Of a DNA stretch of 64,000 nucleotides, positions 9,165-17,615 are shown piece after piece. Each line of letters begins with the position of its first letter. Positions within the stretch are counted from its first letter, which is position 1. The translations under genes were made by a program, and so were the position numbers. Below the pieces are notes generated by a model that was not told the origin of the DNA, did not search any database, and worked only from the letters and a program-made list of their open reading frames with translations. Source of the DNA: Metabacillus niabensis (lineage in GTDB: Bacteria; Bacillota; Bacilli; Bacillales; Bacillaceae); contig NZ_JAIVLH010000003.1 in NCBI RefSeq assembly GCF_020524345.1, forward strand, positions 1-64,000. The letters run 5' to 3'.

Positions 9165-10961
9165 TTACCTTACAATCGGTACATGCCACATATCATTTAT
9201 CTTTTTAAGCAGTTGTATATCACACTTTGGTTTTCGATCATATGTTAATAAGCCATTAATCTCCTGTTCAACATCTGTTAACTGTGTATAGCAATATCCA
9301 TGCAGAGCACTGGATTCATACACCGCTTTCATGACTCGTTCATAATCTGCCAGAAAATCTTCCTCATTTGTAACCGACGTATAACCCCAGCCACTATCAT
9401 CACCAACTTTATATCCAATTCCACCGAATTCAGTTAACAGAATTGGCTCCCCACTGTGATGATAACCTTTTGTATAGATCTCTCGTCCTGCAGGTCTTGA
9501 AAGAAGCAGGTTTTCAGTAGTTCGTAATGAATTCCGAAACTCATTGTGCTTTTCCACTTCATCCTTTTGTCCATGGTTGTAATTATGAATGGCACAAATA
9601 TCTGTTTTTGTTAATTCCCACCCATCATTTGAAATGACTAATCTTGTTGTATCAAGTGAATGGATTAAATGATACATCGCTGCCGAATGGTGTATTTGCT
9701 GGTCATTATTACAAATAGAAGGAACTCCCCAGCTTTCATTAATAGGTACCCATGTGACGATACAAGGATGGTTGTAATCTCGTTCGATGATTTCAATCCA
9801 CTCATTTGTTAAACGCGCAACAGCATCCTCGCTAAAGGAAGGGGAAGCAGCACATTCTCCCCAAACTAGAAAGCCTAATTGATCTGCCCAATAAAGAAAT
9901 CGCGGATCCTCTACCTTTTGGTGCTTCCTGCAGCCATTGAAACCCATCTCTTTCGTTAGTTCTATATCTTTCTTTAAATCCTCATCAGTTGGTGCAGTTA
10001 ATAAACCTTCCGGCCAATACCCCTGATCAAGTACTAATTTTTGATAATACGGTCTATTATTTAGATACACCATGCCATTTTCAGTATGGATTTTCCTCAT
10101 TCCAAAGTAAGAAGAAATAGTATCCAGCACTTGTTCTTGTTCTTTCACACGTATTTTGACATCGAATAAATTCGGATTTTCTGGTGACCAGTTCCACCCA
10201 ACATGATGAAAACCAGTTCGAAATATTTTTCGATTGTAGAGATTAATCGACCTTTTGACAAAACTTTCATAAATTTGGATGGTTTCATTGGCAATCACTT
10301 CATCTTTAAAGGTGATATCGATTTCCACCTTTTTATTTATATAATCACCTGCCAACTCAAAATCGATTGTAATATCACCTTTGTCGATATCCGGAGTGAA
10401 TCTCAATTTTTTTATATGAGTTTTATTCACTGCTTCTATCCATACTGTCTGCCATATTCCGGTAGTCCGTGTGTACCAAATAGCAGCAGATTTTTGAATC
10501 CAATATTGCTTTCCTCTCGGAATGGTTTCATCTATAGAAGGATCTTCAACTCTTACAACAAGTGTTTGGTTTCCATCCTGTAAATAGTTGGTTATATCAA
10601 ATGAAAAGGAGGTGTGGCCACCCTCATGGGAACCTACCAAATTTCCATTAACGAAAACCATTGCTCGGTAGTCAACAGCACCAAAATGCAGGATCATTTG
10701 CTTTCCATTCATAGAATCGGGAATCGTAAATTCACGACGATACCATATCCAATCATGGAAAGAAGGATCATTAATTCCACTTAGCTTTGTTTGATAAGCA
10801 AATGGTACATTTATTTTTTGCTTGTATTCCGTACTTTCTTTAAACCATTTTTCTTCCAGTCCAATATTCTGATCATCAAATTCAAAATCCCATTCACCGT
10901 TTAGATTAAGCCAGTCTCCTCTTACTAATTGTGGGCGGGGATATTCTTGTCGAAATGTCAT
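9165..10961 (-). CDS. GH2-family glycoside hydrolase (second of a tandem pair)
   Basis: A 598-residue GH2 enzyme: N-terminal jelly-roll sugar-binding domain (about 1-180, including NLNGEWDFEF), an immunoglobulin-like domain (about 180-285) and a TIM barrel (about 290-598). The acid/base is Glu409 in PINESWG and the nucleophile Glu511 in LLTEFGG. No signal peptide, so cytoplasmic. It begins at ATG 10961 after AAAGGAG and follows the paralogous GH2 gene by 26 bases. Family members include beta-galactosidases, beta-glucuronidases and some arabinofuranosidases; next to two GH43 enzymes it probably removes a side-chain sugar from imported oligosaccharides, but specificity is open. Confidence 0.9.
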   Translation of the reverse strand: MTFRQEYPRPQLVRGDWLNLNGEWDFEFDDQNIGLEEKWFKESTEYKQKINVPFAYQTKLSGINDPSFHDWIWYRREFTIPDSMNGKQMILHFGAVDYRAMVFVNGNLVGSHEGGHTSFSFDITNYLQDGNQTLVVRVEDPSIDETIPRGKQYWIQKSAAIWYTRTTGIWQTVWIEAVNKTHIKKLRFTPDIDKGDITIDFELAGDYINKKVEIDITFKDEVIANETIQIYESFVKRSINLYNRKIFRTGFHHVGWNWSPENPNLFDVKIRVKEQEQVLDTISSYFGMRKIHTENGMVYLNNRPYYQKLVLDQGYWPEGLLTAPTDEDLKKDIELTKEMGFNGCRKHQKVEDPRFLYWADQLGFLVWGECAASPSFSEDAVARLTNEWIEIIERDYNHPCIVTWVPINESWGVPSICNNDQQIHHSAAMYHLIHSLDTTRLVISNDGWELTKTDICAIHNYNHGQKDEVEKHNEFRNSLRTTENLLLSRPAGREIYTKGYHHSGEPILLTEFGGIGYKVGDDSGWGYTSVTNEEDFLADYERVMKAVYESSALHGYCYTQLTDVEQEINGLLTYDRKPKCDIQLLKKINDMWHVPIVR

Positions 10962-10987
10962 AAACTTCTCCTTTATCTGTGTTAAAA

Positions 10988-12745
10988 TTATTTACTGTTA
11001 ATCTCTTTAATTTTGGTTAAGTCTACTTTTGGTGTTCGATCTTCATTTAGAAGTCCATTAATCTCTTGCTGAACATCTGTAATTTGTGTATAACAAAACC
11101 CGCTAATATATGGAGTATCTTTAATTCCTTGTGTAATAGATTCATAGCGTTTTAGGAAATCTTCTTCATTCTTAACTTGATTTCCATACCCCCAACCTTT
11201 TTCTGAATTGAAGGCAATACCGCCATACTCACTGATGATGATTGGTTGGGCTTTATATTCATATCCTTGTGCCATGGCATGTTTATGTTTATTGAAAGCT
11301 ATTTCATTATTCACTACTTTTTCTTTATCTCCATAGCGGCTTAAAAATTCATCTCCATATTCCACATAATCGTGTAATGTAATGATGTCTGATACTGTGT
11401 GCTCCCAGCCATCGTTAACAATCACCGGTCTCATACTGTCGATTGCTTTTGTGAGATGATAAATTCCCTCTGTGAACTTTTGTTGCTTACGGTCTGTAAA
11501 AATATTTTTCACACCCCATGACTCATTAAACGGTGTCCATACAATAATACTTGGGTGATTATAGTGTTGCTTGACAACCTCCATCCATTCCTCAGTAAAG
11601 TTTTGAACAGCCTCATCTGAAAACTCGTATGTTGCAGCCATTTCAGACCAAACAAGGAGACCCTTTTTATCCGCCCAATAAAGATATCGTTGATCTTCCA
11701 CCTTCATATGTTTTCTTACTCCGTTAAAGCCCATCGCGAAAGTTTTATCAATATCCTCAAGTATGGCTTCTTCGGAAGGTGGTGTTAAATGGGATTCCTC
11801 CCAATAACCCTGATCTAAAATGAGCTTTTGATAGATTGGAATATTATTAAGCAATACATTTCCGTTCTCTATTGATATCTTTCTCATCCCAAAATACGAT
11901 TTTACAAGATCTATGACTTCACCATTTTTAAGTAAAGTAAATGTAACATCGTATAAGTTAGGAGAATGTGGACTCCAATGAACAACTCTCCAATGGTGGA
12001 ACTCACTTGCAATATTTGTATTTATTGTTAGGTTTGGACGGCTAACTACTTGATCAAATGTCTTTATGGGTAAACCCTTAAAGGAAATAGACGTTTTCAA
12101 CACATAGGAAGAATCCATGTTACCTCCTACTTCATAGACAAATTCAACTGATTCAGTATCTATATCAGGGGTTATTTTTACAGCATGAATATGTGTATCA
12201 TTTAAGAACTCAAGCCATACTGTTTGCCAAATGCCTGTTGTTTGAACATACCAGCATTCATAACTCTGATCCAACCATCTCTGTTTTCCACGTGGTTGAA
12301 AGCAGCTTTGGCTATCCTCGTTTTTTACGACAATGTCCAGTTCATTTGTTCCTTCTAAATAGTCTGTTATATTGAAAGAAAAAGCGATTTGCCCACCTTT
12401 TCGTTCACCAACAAACCTCCCATTCACCCATAGCTTTGTCTTATAATCTGCTGCCTGAAAATGAAGGACGATTTCCTTGCCCTCGTATTCAGAAGGAATC
12501 GTTATTTTCTTCTGATACCAAATATGTGGACAAAATTCTTCCTCCTCAATTCCGCTGGCTTTTGTTTCATATGTAAATGGAACAGTGATTTTTTTATCAG
12601 CGTTGAATTTCTTGTACCACTTCTCTTTTTCACCATTGTTATCTTTATCAAATTTAAAGTTCCATTCACCATTTAAGTTCAACCATTCTGCTCGTTCAAA
12701 TTGAGGCCTAGGATATTCCTCTCTAGGAATGCTATTATTTATCAT
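10988..12745 (-). CDS. GH2-family glycoside hydrolase (first of a tandem pair, first gene of the operon)
   Basis: A 585-residue GH2 enzyme with the same three-domain plan as its neighbour and obvious paralogy along its length (shared EEYPRPQ start, YQKLILDQGYW, GFNGVRKH). Acid/base Glu408 in PFNESWG and nucleophile Glu506 in IISEYGG are both present. No signal peptide, so it acts on imported sugar. Start at ATG 12745 after AAAGGAG. It is the first gene after a long regulatory gap with two operator-like repeats and two cre boxes, so its expression is probably induced by a pentose and repressed by glucose. The pair may differ in substrate or anomer. Confidence 0.9.
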   Translation of the reverse strand: MINNSIPREEYPRPQFERAEWLNLNGEWNFKFDKDNNGEKEKWYKKFNADKKITVPFTYETKASGIEEEEFCPHIWYQKKITIPSEYEGKEIVLHFQAADYKTKLWVNGRFVGERKGGQIAFSFNITDYLEGTNELDIVVKNEDSQSCFQPRGKQRWLDQSYECWYVQTTGIWQTVWLEFLNDTHIHAVKITPDIDTESVEFVYEVGGNMDSSYVLKTSISFKGLPIKTFDQVVSRPNLTINTNIASEFHHWRVVHWSPHSPNLYDVTFTLLKNGEVIDLVKSYFGMRKISIENGNVLLNNIPIYQKLILDQGYWEESHLTPPSEEAILEDIDKTFAMGFNGVRKHMKVEDQRYLYWADKKGLLVWSEMAATYEFSDEAVQNFTEEWMEVVKQHYNHPSIIVWTPFNESWGVKNIFTDRKQQKFTEGIYHLTKAIDSMRPVIVNDGWEHTVSDIITLHDYVEYGDEFLSRYGDKEKVVNNEIAFNKHKHAMAQGYEYKAQPIIISEYGGIAFNSEKGWGYGNQVKNEEDFLKRYESITQGIKDTPYISGFCYTQITDVQQEINGLLNEDRTPKVDLTKIKEINSK

Positions 12746-12792
12746 TCTATAAATCTCCTTTAACCAAAATCTTGTTTATACACTCAGTACAC

Positions 12793-12806
12793 TGAAAGTG
12801 CTTACA
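12793..12806 (-). promoter_or_regulatory. cre-like CcpA site near the GH2 start
   Basis: TGAAAGTGCTTACA differs from the classic TGAAAGCGCTTWCA core at one central base. It lies 48 bases before the first gene of the pentosan operon, a position where CcpA would block transcription. Confidence 0.5.
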
Positions 12807-12837
12807 CAAATATTATTACAGAATCAGTATAACTTAT

Positions 12838-12864
12838 ATACTAAATTTAATATAAAATATACTT
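12838..12864. promoter_or_regulatory. Operator-like repeat, copy 1
   Basis: Contains ATACTAAATTTAATAT, a one-mismatch version of the perfect palindrome found in copy 2, followed by the same AAAATATACTT tail. The 27 bases match copy 2 at all but one position. Probable binding site of the adjacent AraR-type regulator (inference from position and symmetry). Confidence 0.6.
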
Positions 12865-12937
12865 TTATATACCAAATCAATTCTTTTCTCCCGATAATTG
12901 TGATCACTTAAAACGACATTTTTATAAGAAACGTAAA

Positions 12938-12951
12938 TTTAAGCGCTTTCA
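12938..12951 (-). promoter_or_regulatory. cre-like CcpA site between the operator repeats
   Basis: On the minus strand TGAAAGCGCTTAAA, with the invariant GAAAGCGCTT core. It lies between the two operator-like repeats upstream of the pentosan operon. Confidence 0.55.
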
Positions 12952-12984
12952 TTAAGATGTTAATATAATAAATCTAGATATCAC

Positions 12985-13011
12985 ATACTAAATTTAGTAT
13001 AAAATATACTT
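12985..13011. promoter_or_regulatory. Operator-like repeat, copy 2 (perfect palindrome)
   Basis: ATACTAAATTTAGTAT at 12985-13000 is a perfect 16-base palindrome, followed by AAAATATACTT as in copy 1. Centre-to-centre distance to copy 1 is 147 bases, 14 helical turns at 10.5 bases per turn, which suits looping between two bound dimers. Confidence 0.6.
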
Positions 13012-13143
13012 AATTTATAAACTAACCAAAGTATTCTTATATTGTGAACAATACCTTACAGGTACCAAAAACTTGTGAAATGGAGCATCCAGGGTGGTTA
13101 TTGAGCACGGGATAGCAAGAAAAAGGAATCAATGAGAAGTCAC

Positions 13144-13192
13144 AAAAAACCGTACATTATATTTGCCTAAATGGCTCCAACATGTACGGTTT
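13144..13192 (-). terminator. Terminator of the AraR-type regulator gene
   Basis: An 11-bp stem (AAACCGTACAT with ATGTACGGTTT) around a 24-base loop, followed on the minus strand by a T run. It lies 41 bases after the regulator stop codon. Confidence 0.7.
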
Positions 13193-13232
13193 AATCTTGA
13201 TTGTTTAATCACCGAAAAGTATTCGTTAACCT

Positions 13233-14306
13233 TCATATACTTTCTTCATCATTTACAATTTTCAGATCAACAGCAACGTATATTCTTTTTGGACTGTAAT
13301 GCCCCTCAAGTTGCTCTAAAAGCAAGTTCACTGTTTTATTACTACATTCAGCAATATTCTGTTGTATAAAGGAAACCCCATATATTCCGGACGGGTCAAA
13401 TGATAACAATTCAATGTCTCTGGATGCTTCTTTTTTAATTGATTTAATAGCTTCATGAGTATATAAAGCTAGTTCAGCATTCATCGTAAATACAGCTGTT
13501 ATTTCAGATTTACTTAAAAGAAATTCTTTGATAAGTGCAGGGGTTTTACCAGCTGAAATATCATTAAAGTTTAAAGTAAGCCATTGATTTTTATTGATAG
13601 TCGTTCCCTTCTTTAAAAAAGCATTTTCAAAGCCTTTAGCTCGTTCAGCTGTAACTGTATTCGTAATAATTGGTGAAACAAGACCAATGTTTGTATGACC
13701 TTTTTCCAAAAAATAAGAGATCGCCTCATAGGTCCCAGATTCATTTTCAGAGGTTACACTATAAGTCAATATATTCTCCATGTATCTATCAATTAAGACC
13801 AGAGGGAATTTATCCAGTGATAGCCTGAGTACTGCTTCATTGTAAGTTTCCTTTTCTGTAGGAAAAATGATCATTCCCTTTACATCAAGCTTTCTGAACA
13901 TTTCAATTGCATCAGCTTCTTCAAACTGAGATTCTCGCGTGATTTTTATAATTAGATGATAGCCATTTTTCGAAACATATTTTTCAATATAATTAACAAA
14001 CTCTTGCTCAATCTTCGTTTTCATACTAGGAAGAATAAATCCTATTAGTCCTTTTGATTTTTTCGTTATACTAGTTGAGCTTGTGAGACTACTTTCACAA
14101 ACAAACGTCCCTTTCCCTTTTATTCTTTCAACAATTCCCTCTTCCGCGAGTCCTGCTAATGCATTTTTGGTTGTAATTTGGCTCACATGATATTCTTCCG
14201 TTAATTCCTTTTCAGATGATACTCTGTCACCTACTCGCAGCTTACCAGATTGGATTTGCTCTTTAATTCTATTTTTTATTTGTTGGTATAGTGGTTCATT
14301 TTTTAT
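13233..14306 (-). CDS. AraR-type transcriptional regulator (GntR helix-turn-helix plus LacI-type sugar-binding domain)
   Basis: The reading frame continues upstream of the first usable GTG (14186) through a complete GntR-type winged helix: PLYQQIKNRIKEQIQSG, then SSEKELTEEYHVSQITTKNA and GIVERIKGKGTFV. The rest (about 70-357) is a periplasmic-binding-protein-like effector domain as in LacI and AraR. No ATG, GTG or TTG lies before the helix-turn-helix in frame; the best start is an ATA at 14306, five bases after GGGTGAG. The resulting 357 residues match the size of Bacillus AraR. It probably represses the pentosan operon and itself, with a pentose as inducer. Alternatives are a recent ATG-to-ATA change or translation of an effector-only product from the GTG. 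Confidence 0.85.
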   Translation of the reverse strand: MKNEPLYQQIKNRIKEQIQSGKLRVGDRVSSEKELTEEYHVSQITTKNALAGLAEEGIVERIKGKGTFVCESSLTSSTSITKKSKGLIGFILPSMKTKIEQEFVNYIEKYVSKNGYHLIIKITRESQFEEADAIEMFRKLDVKGMIIFPTEKETYNEAVLRLSLDKFPLVLIDRYMENILTYSVTSENESGTYEAISYFLEKGHTNIGLVSPIITNTVTAERAKGFENAFLKKGTTINKNQWLTLNFNDISAGKTPALIKEFLLSKSEITAVFTMNAELALYTHEAIKSIKKEASRDIELLSFDPSGIYGVSFIQQNIAECSNKTVNLLLEQLEGHYSPKRIYVAVDLKIVNDEESI

Positions 14307-14318
14307 TTTAACTCACCC

Positions 14319-14366
14319 TTAGTATATTATTGATACTAATTATACTAAGTCTTAATATAAAATACT
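14319..14366. promoter_or_regulatory. Operator-like cluster in front of the AraR-type regulator
   Basis: Four half-sites of the same type as in the operon operators: TTAGTAT (14319-14325), ATACTAA (14333-14339), ATACTAA (14342-14348) and TTAATAT (14352-14358), the last followed by AAAATACT. The final pair resembles operator copy 1 with one extra central base. They overlap the ribosome site and probable promoter of the regulator, which suggests autorepression. Confidence 0.5.
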
Positions 14367-14406
14367 ACATCTTATTTCTAATAGTAGGAGTATCTCTGAA
14401 AAGCAA

Positions 14407-14455
14407 AAGCCAACTTAGAATAGAAGGCATTAATTCCCTTCTCCCAAATTGGCTT
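14407..14455 (-). terminator. Terminator after menA
   Basis: Two-part stem on the minus strand: AAGCCAA with TTGGCTT outside and AGAAGG with CCTTCT inside, followed by TTGCTTTTC. It lies 55 bases after the menA stop codon. Confidence 0.6.
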
Positions 14456-14509
14456 AAACTTGAAACTTGATTATTAAGATGTTTGTAAATTTTAAAGAAA
14501 TATTTTTTT

Positions 14510-15433
14510 TTACAAATAATAACTAATAAACAGACCAATAAAAAGAAGAAATCCAAAGATCGTATTCGTTTGCGCAGTTGCTTTCATGGCTATACCAGTA
14601 TTCATCGGAATCTCATTATCTAAGAAACCTTTAACTGCTTGAATCGGCTTTGGTACACTTAATAAGACAAGGAAAAGCCAAGGACTTGTATTACCTACTA
14701 TTACTAATCCAGCAATCCATATATAGGAAATAATAAATAATAATGCCAGAAAATAGACCGCTTTTCTATGCCCCATTAAAATAGCTAAAGTCTTCCTTCC
14801 ACCTTTCGTATCTTCTTCAATATCTCGTATATTATTAGATAGATTTATAGCTCCGACAAGAATAGCAATAGGAATAGATAAAAAGATGATTTGCAAGTTG
14901 ATTGTATTTGTTTGAATAAAAAATGAAATTAATACAAATAAAGAGCCCATACAAAGACCGGCAAATAGTTCACCAAATGGTGTATACGCGATAGGAAATG
15001 GTCCTCCTGTATAAAGGTATCCAATTGCCATACCAATAATCCCAACCAGTGCCAACCACCAACTGCTACTTGCACAAATATAGATCCCTAATAATAGTGC
15101 TAAACTATATAATGCCAAAGCAAGCTGTAATACAGTTCTTGGTTTCATACCATGACGTACAATCGCGCCGCCAATCCCTACCGAATCTTCTGTATCCAAT
15201 CCTCGTTTAAAATCATAATATTCATTGAATAAATTTGTAGCAATTTGAAGAAAAAGACATGCACATAACATAGCGATAAATAGTAAAATATCAACCTTCA
15301 TATAAAACATCGCTGATACAGTTCCTATTAAAACAGGTATAAAGGATGCTGTTAACGTATGTGGCCGGGTTAGTTGCCATAACAGTTTTCCCATATTTTT
15401 ATTTTCTTTACCCAGTGTTTGTTGATCCATCAT
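14510..15433 (-). CDS. menA: 1,4-dihydroxy-2-naphthoate polyprenyltransferase
   Basis: Integral-membrane UbiA-family prenyltransferase of menaquinone synthesis; it attaches the polyprenyl tail to 1,4-dihydroxy-2-naphthoate with loss of CO2. The two Asp-rich magnesium-diphosphate motifs are visible: NLFNEYYDFKRGLD near 67-80 and DIEEDTKGGRK in the second half. About eight or nine membrane helices cover the rest, and the N-terminal LLWQLTRPHTLTASFIPVL is typical of MenA. Length (307) is normal. Start ATG 15433 after GAAAGGA. It stands alone with its own terminator; menaquinone is the main quinone of Bacillus. Confidence 0.95.
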   Translation of the reverse strand: MMDQQTLGKENKNMGKLLWQLTRPHTLTASFIPVLIGTVSAMFYMKVDILLFIAMLCACLFLQIATNLFNEYYDFKRGLDTEDSVGIGGAIVRHGMKPRTVLQLALALYSLALLLGIYICASSSWWLALVGIIGMAIGYLYTGGPFPIAYTPFGELFAGLCMGSLFVLISFFIQTNTINLQIIFLSIPIAILVGAINLSNNIRDIEEDTKGGRKTLAILMGHRKAVYFLALLFIISYIWIAGLVIVGNTSPWLFLVLLSVPKPIQAVKGFLDNEIPMNTGIAMKATAQTNTIFGFLLFIGLFISYYL

Positions 15434-15560
15434 TTCAATCCTTTCAAACCAGATAGTGACATTATATTAGGTTAGGAAACTACCTACTTTCTAGTTATAT
15501 CATAATAGTTATTGTCCTTCTATACAAAGCCTCCTATGAAACAACTTCCAGCACAAAAAA

Positions 15561-15596
15561 ATTCTCTCCACATTGAAATGTATTTTAAGGAGAGAA
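15561..15596 (-). terminator. Terminator after sdaAA
   Basis: Stem TTCTCTCC with GGAGAGAA on the minus strand, followed by a seven-base T run. It lies 54 bases after the sdaAA stop codon. Confidence 0.75.
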
Positions 15597-15649
15597 CGTT
15601 TAGATGTTAATAGATTATGATTGCAACATCACTTAACCTGAGGACGTTA

Positions 15650-16516
15650 TTAACCAAATATTTCTTTTGCTAACCTTTTTCCTGTAGGAGTCGCAGCGAG
15701 ACCGCCTTCTGCTGTTTCTTTATGTGCTAGGGGCATTCTTTGGCCAATCAGATACATCGCATTTATGACTTCATCACATGGGATTTTACTCTTAATACCT
15801 GCTAATGCCATATCTGCTGCTGTCAGTGCGTTGGAAGCACCCATCGCGTTTCGTTTCACACATGGCACCTCAACTAAACCTGCAACAGGGTCACAAACTA
15901 AACCAAGCATATTTTTTAAGGTAATGGCCATCGCTTCAGCTGCTTGGGCTGGTGTACCGCCTGCCAATTCCACGATTGCTGCAGCTGCCATTCCGCTCGC
16001 AGAACCAACCTCTGCTTGACAACCGCCAGCAGCTCCTGAAATTGAGGCATTATTTGCGACAACAAAGCCAAAAGCTGCAGCTGTAAATAAGAATTCGATC
16101 ATTTCCATACGTGTCGGGTTTAATTTTTCTTTTACTGCAAATAGTGTCCCTGGAACAACTCCAGCTGAACCGGCTGTTGGAGTAGCACAAATTGTTCCCA
16201 TTGCGGCATTTACCTCGTTTGTCGCAACTGCCTTACTCACTGCATCTAACAATAGATTGCCTGTTAGCGTTTTTCCGCTTTTTATATAATTCTGCAACAA
16301 TACCGCATCTCCGCCAGTCAGTCCTGAAAAAGATTGTACCCCTTTAAGCCCCCGTTCAATCGCTTGTTCCATGACCGTTAAGTTTTTGTCCATTTTTTCT
16401 ATAATTTCTTCTCTTGTAAGACCCGAAACCTTAATTTCCTGCTGGATCATGATTTCTGCTGTTTTCACTTGTTTGCTTTCTGCCAACTCTACAAGTTCGG
16501 CTACGTTCCTAATCAT
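15650..16516 (-). CDS. sdaAA: L-serine dehydratase, iron-sulfur-dependent, alpha subunit
   Basis: Catalytic subunit that deaminates L-serine to pyruvate and ammonia with an oxygen-sensitive 4Fe-4S cluster. The cysteines expected to hold the cluster are seen in CATPTAGSAG and in CDPVAGLVEVPCVKRN, and the glycine-rich family core SISGAAGGCQAEVGSASG is intact. Length 288 is typical of the two-subunit Bacillus type. Start ATG 16516 after AAGGAGG. It follows the beta-subunit gene by 22 bases, in the usual sdaAB-sdaAA order. Confidence 0.95.
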   Translation of the reverse strand: MIRNVAELVELAESKQVKTAEIMIQQEIKVSGLTREEIIEKMDKNLTVMEQAIERGLKGVQSFSGLTGGDAVLLQNYIKSGKTLTGNLLLDAVSKAVATNEVNAAMGTICATPTAGSAGVVPGTLFAVKEKLNPTRMEMIEFLFTAAAFGFVVANNASISGAAGGCQAEVGSASGMAAAAIVELAGGTPAQAAEAMAITLKNMLGLVCDPVAGLVEVPCVKRNAMGASNALTAADMALAGIKSKIPCDEVINAMYLIGQRMPLAHKETAEGGLAATPTGKRLAKEIFG

Positions 16517-16538
16517 TAATAAACCTCCTTAACCCAAT

Positions 16539-17204
16539 CTATTCTACCATTCGTATCGTTTGAATAATGTTTGGCAATTTTTCTATTTCTTTTAATACCT
16601 CATCCTCGATTTTTTGATCTACTTCGATCACCATCATCGCCATATTACCTTTTTCTTTCCGTGACACTTCCATATGTCCAATATTCAATTCATATTTCGC
16701 CAGAATGTTTGCAACACTGGAAATAGCTCCAAACTTATCTTGGTGCACAACTAAAACGGCAGGACATTCTCCTGACAATTTTAGTTGAAATGAATTTAAT
16801 TCCGTAATTTCAATGGACCCTCCACCAATTGAAACACCAACGATTTCCATTTGATGATTATTATCGTCATACAGGTTAATTCTGACTGTGTTTGGATGAT
16901 TAGTTACGAGATTTTCAACAATAAATTCTATTTCAATCCCCGCTTTTTGAGCTATTTGTAAAGCTTGTGGAATTCGTTCATCAAAAGTATCAAAATCAAG
17001 TAGACCACCAACAATAGCAACATCTGTTCCGTGACCTTTATATGTTTTGGCAAATGAGCCATATAAAGATATAACTGCCTTTTTCGGCTCTCTTCCGAAC
17101 AATGTCCGTGCCACTCTGCCAATTCTAGCTGCACCAGCTGTATGAGAACTGGAGGGGCCGATCATAATGGGACCAATAATATCAAATGCAGATCTATACT
17201 TCAT
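16539..17204 (-). CDS. sdaAB: L-serine dehydratase, iron-sulfur-dependent, beta subunit
   Basis: Partner subunit of the serine dehydratase, 221 residues. The N-terminal SDH beta domain contains the family string GPSSSHTAGAARIG (about 17-30), and the C-terminal part (about 147-221) is an ACT domain that begins with VLVVHQDKFGAIS. Start ATG 17204 after AAAAGGTGG. First gene of the two-gene operon; a well-matched cre box lies about 140 bases upstream, so carbon catabolite control is possible. Confidence 0.95.
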   Translation of the reverse strand: MKYRSAFDIIGPIMIGPSSSHTAGAARIGRVARTLFGREPKKAVISLYGSFAKTYKGHGTDVAIVGGLLDFDTFDERIPQALQIAQKAGIEIEFIVENLVTNHPNTVRINLYDDNNHQMEIVGVSIGGGSIEITELNSFQLKLSGECPAVLVVHQDKFGAISSVANILAKYELNIGHMEVSRKEKGNMAMMVIEVDQKIEDEVLKEIEKLPNIIQTIRMVE

Positions 17205-17345
17205 TTATATTCCACCTTTTATATTAGCAACTTCTTTTTACTTAGTTGTTTATTTAAACTTAACCATTATGGCATAATACTTTAATACACATTTTATTCA
17301 TTTCGTTGTCGATGGTTTCTTGTAATCTGAAATATTCAAACTATT

Positions 17346-17360
17346 TTGTAAACGCTTACA
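17346..17360 (-). promoter_or_regulatory. cre box upstream of sdaAB
   Basis: TTGTAAACGCTTACA fits the CcpA consensus WTGNAANCGNWNNCW at every fixed position. It lies in the upstream region of the serine dehydratase operon. Confidence 0.55.
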
Positions 17361-17533
17361 CATAAAGATAAACTAAATAATTCCTTAATTTTAATATCAA
17401 AGTCTTTCAAACTCAAAAAGTATCATAACATAATAAACTTTAGTTGGAAATTAGAAATTAAGTATTTGTAAAATTCAATCAAACTTAAACCCCTTTGTGC
17501 ATTTAGACCGGAAAGGTTCGAAACTTACTATAT

Positions 17534-17576
17534 AAAAAACTTCAATCCCTTTATTAATAAGGAATTGAAGTTTTTT
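17534..17576 (-). terminator. Terminator after the iolH-like gene (bidirectional form)
   Basis: A 13-bp stem AAAAAACTTCAAT with ATTGAAGTTTTTT and a 17-base loop, with A and T tracts on either side so it can work in both directions. It lies 40 bases after the iolH-like stop codon on the minus strand. Confidence 0.75.
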
Positions 17577-17615
17577 CACCATATATAATAACTATTTTGC
17601 TACGTTTTTCACGTA

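Larger units (their letters stand above)
12746..13232. other. Regulatory gap between the pentosan operon and its regulator
   Basis: A very AT-rich 487-base stretch without a gene. It holds two cre-like boxes, two 27-base operator-like direct repeats and the terminator of the regulator gene, all listed separately. I see no clear -35/-10 pair; several TATAAT-like strings overlap the repeats. Confidence 0.7.
17205..17615. other. Gap between sdaAB and the iolH-like gene
   Basis: About 410 AT-rich bases without a convincing gene. It contains the cre box at 17346 and the terminator at 17534; nothing else stands out. Confidence 0.6.

Noticed and set aside
10203-10583. 126-codon plus-strand ORF inside a GH2 gene
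   Set aside because: Antisense shadow; both GH2 paralogues conserve the minus-strand frame.
14297-14299. ATG within the start region of the AraR-type regulator
   Set aside because: It is in another frame and reaches a stop after seven codons, so it cannot start the regulator.
17205-17530. T-box or other riboswitch upstream of sdaAB
   Set aside because: No AGGGTGGNACCGCG-like element or other leader structure could be recognised.
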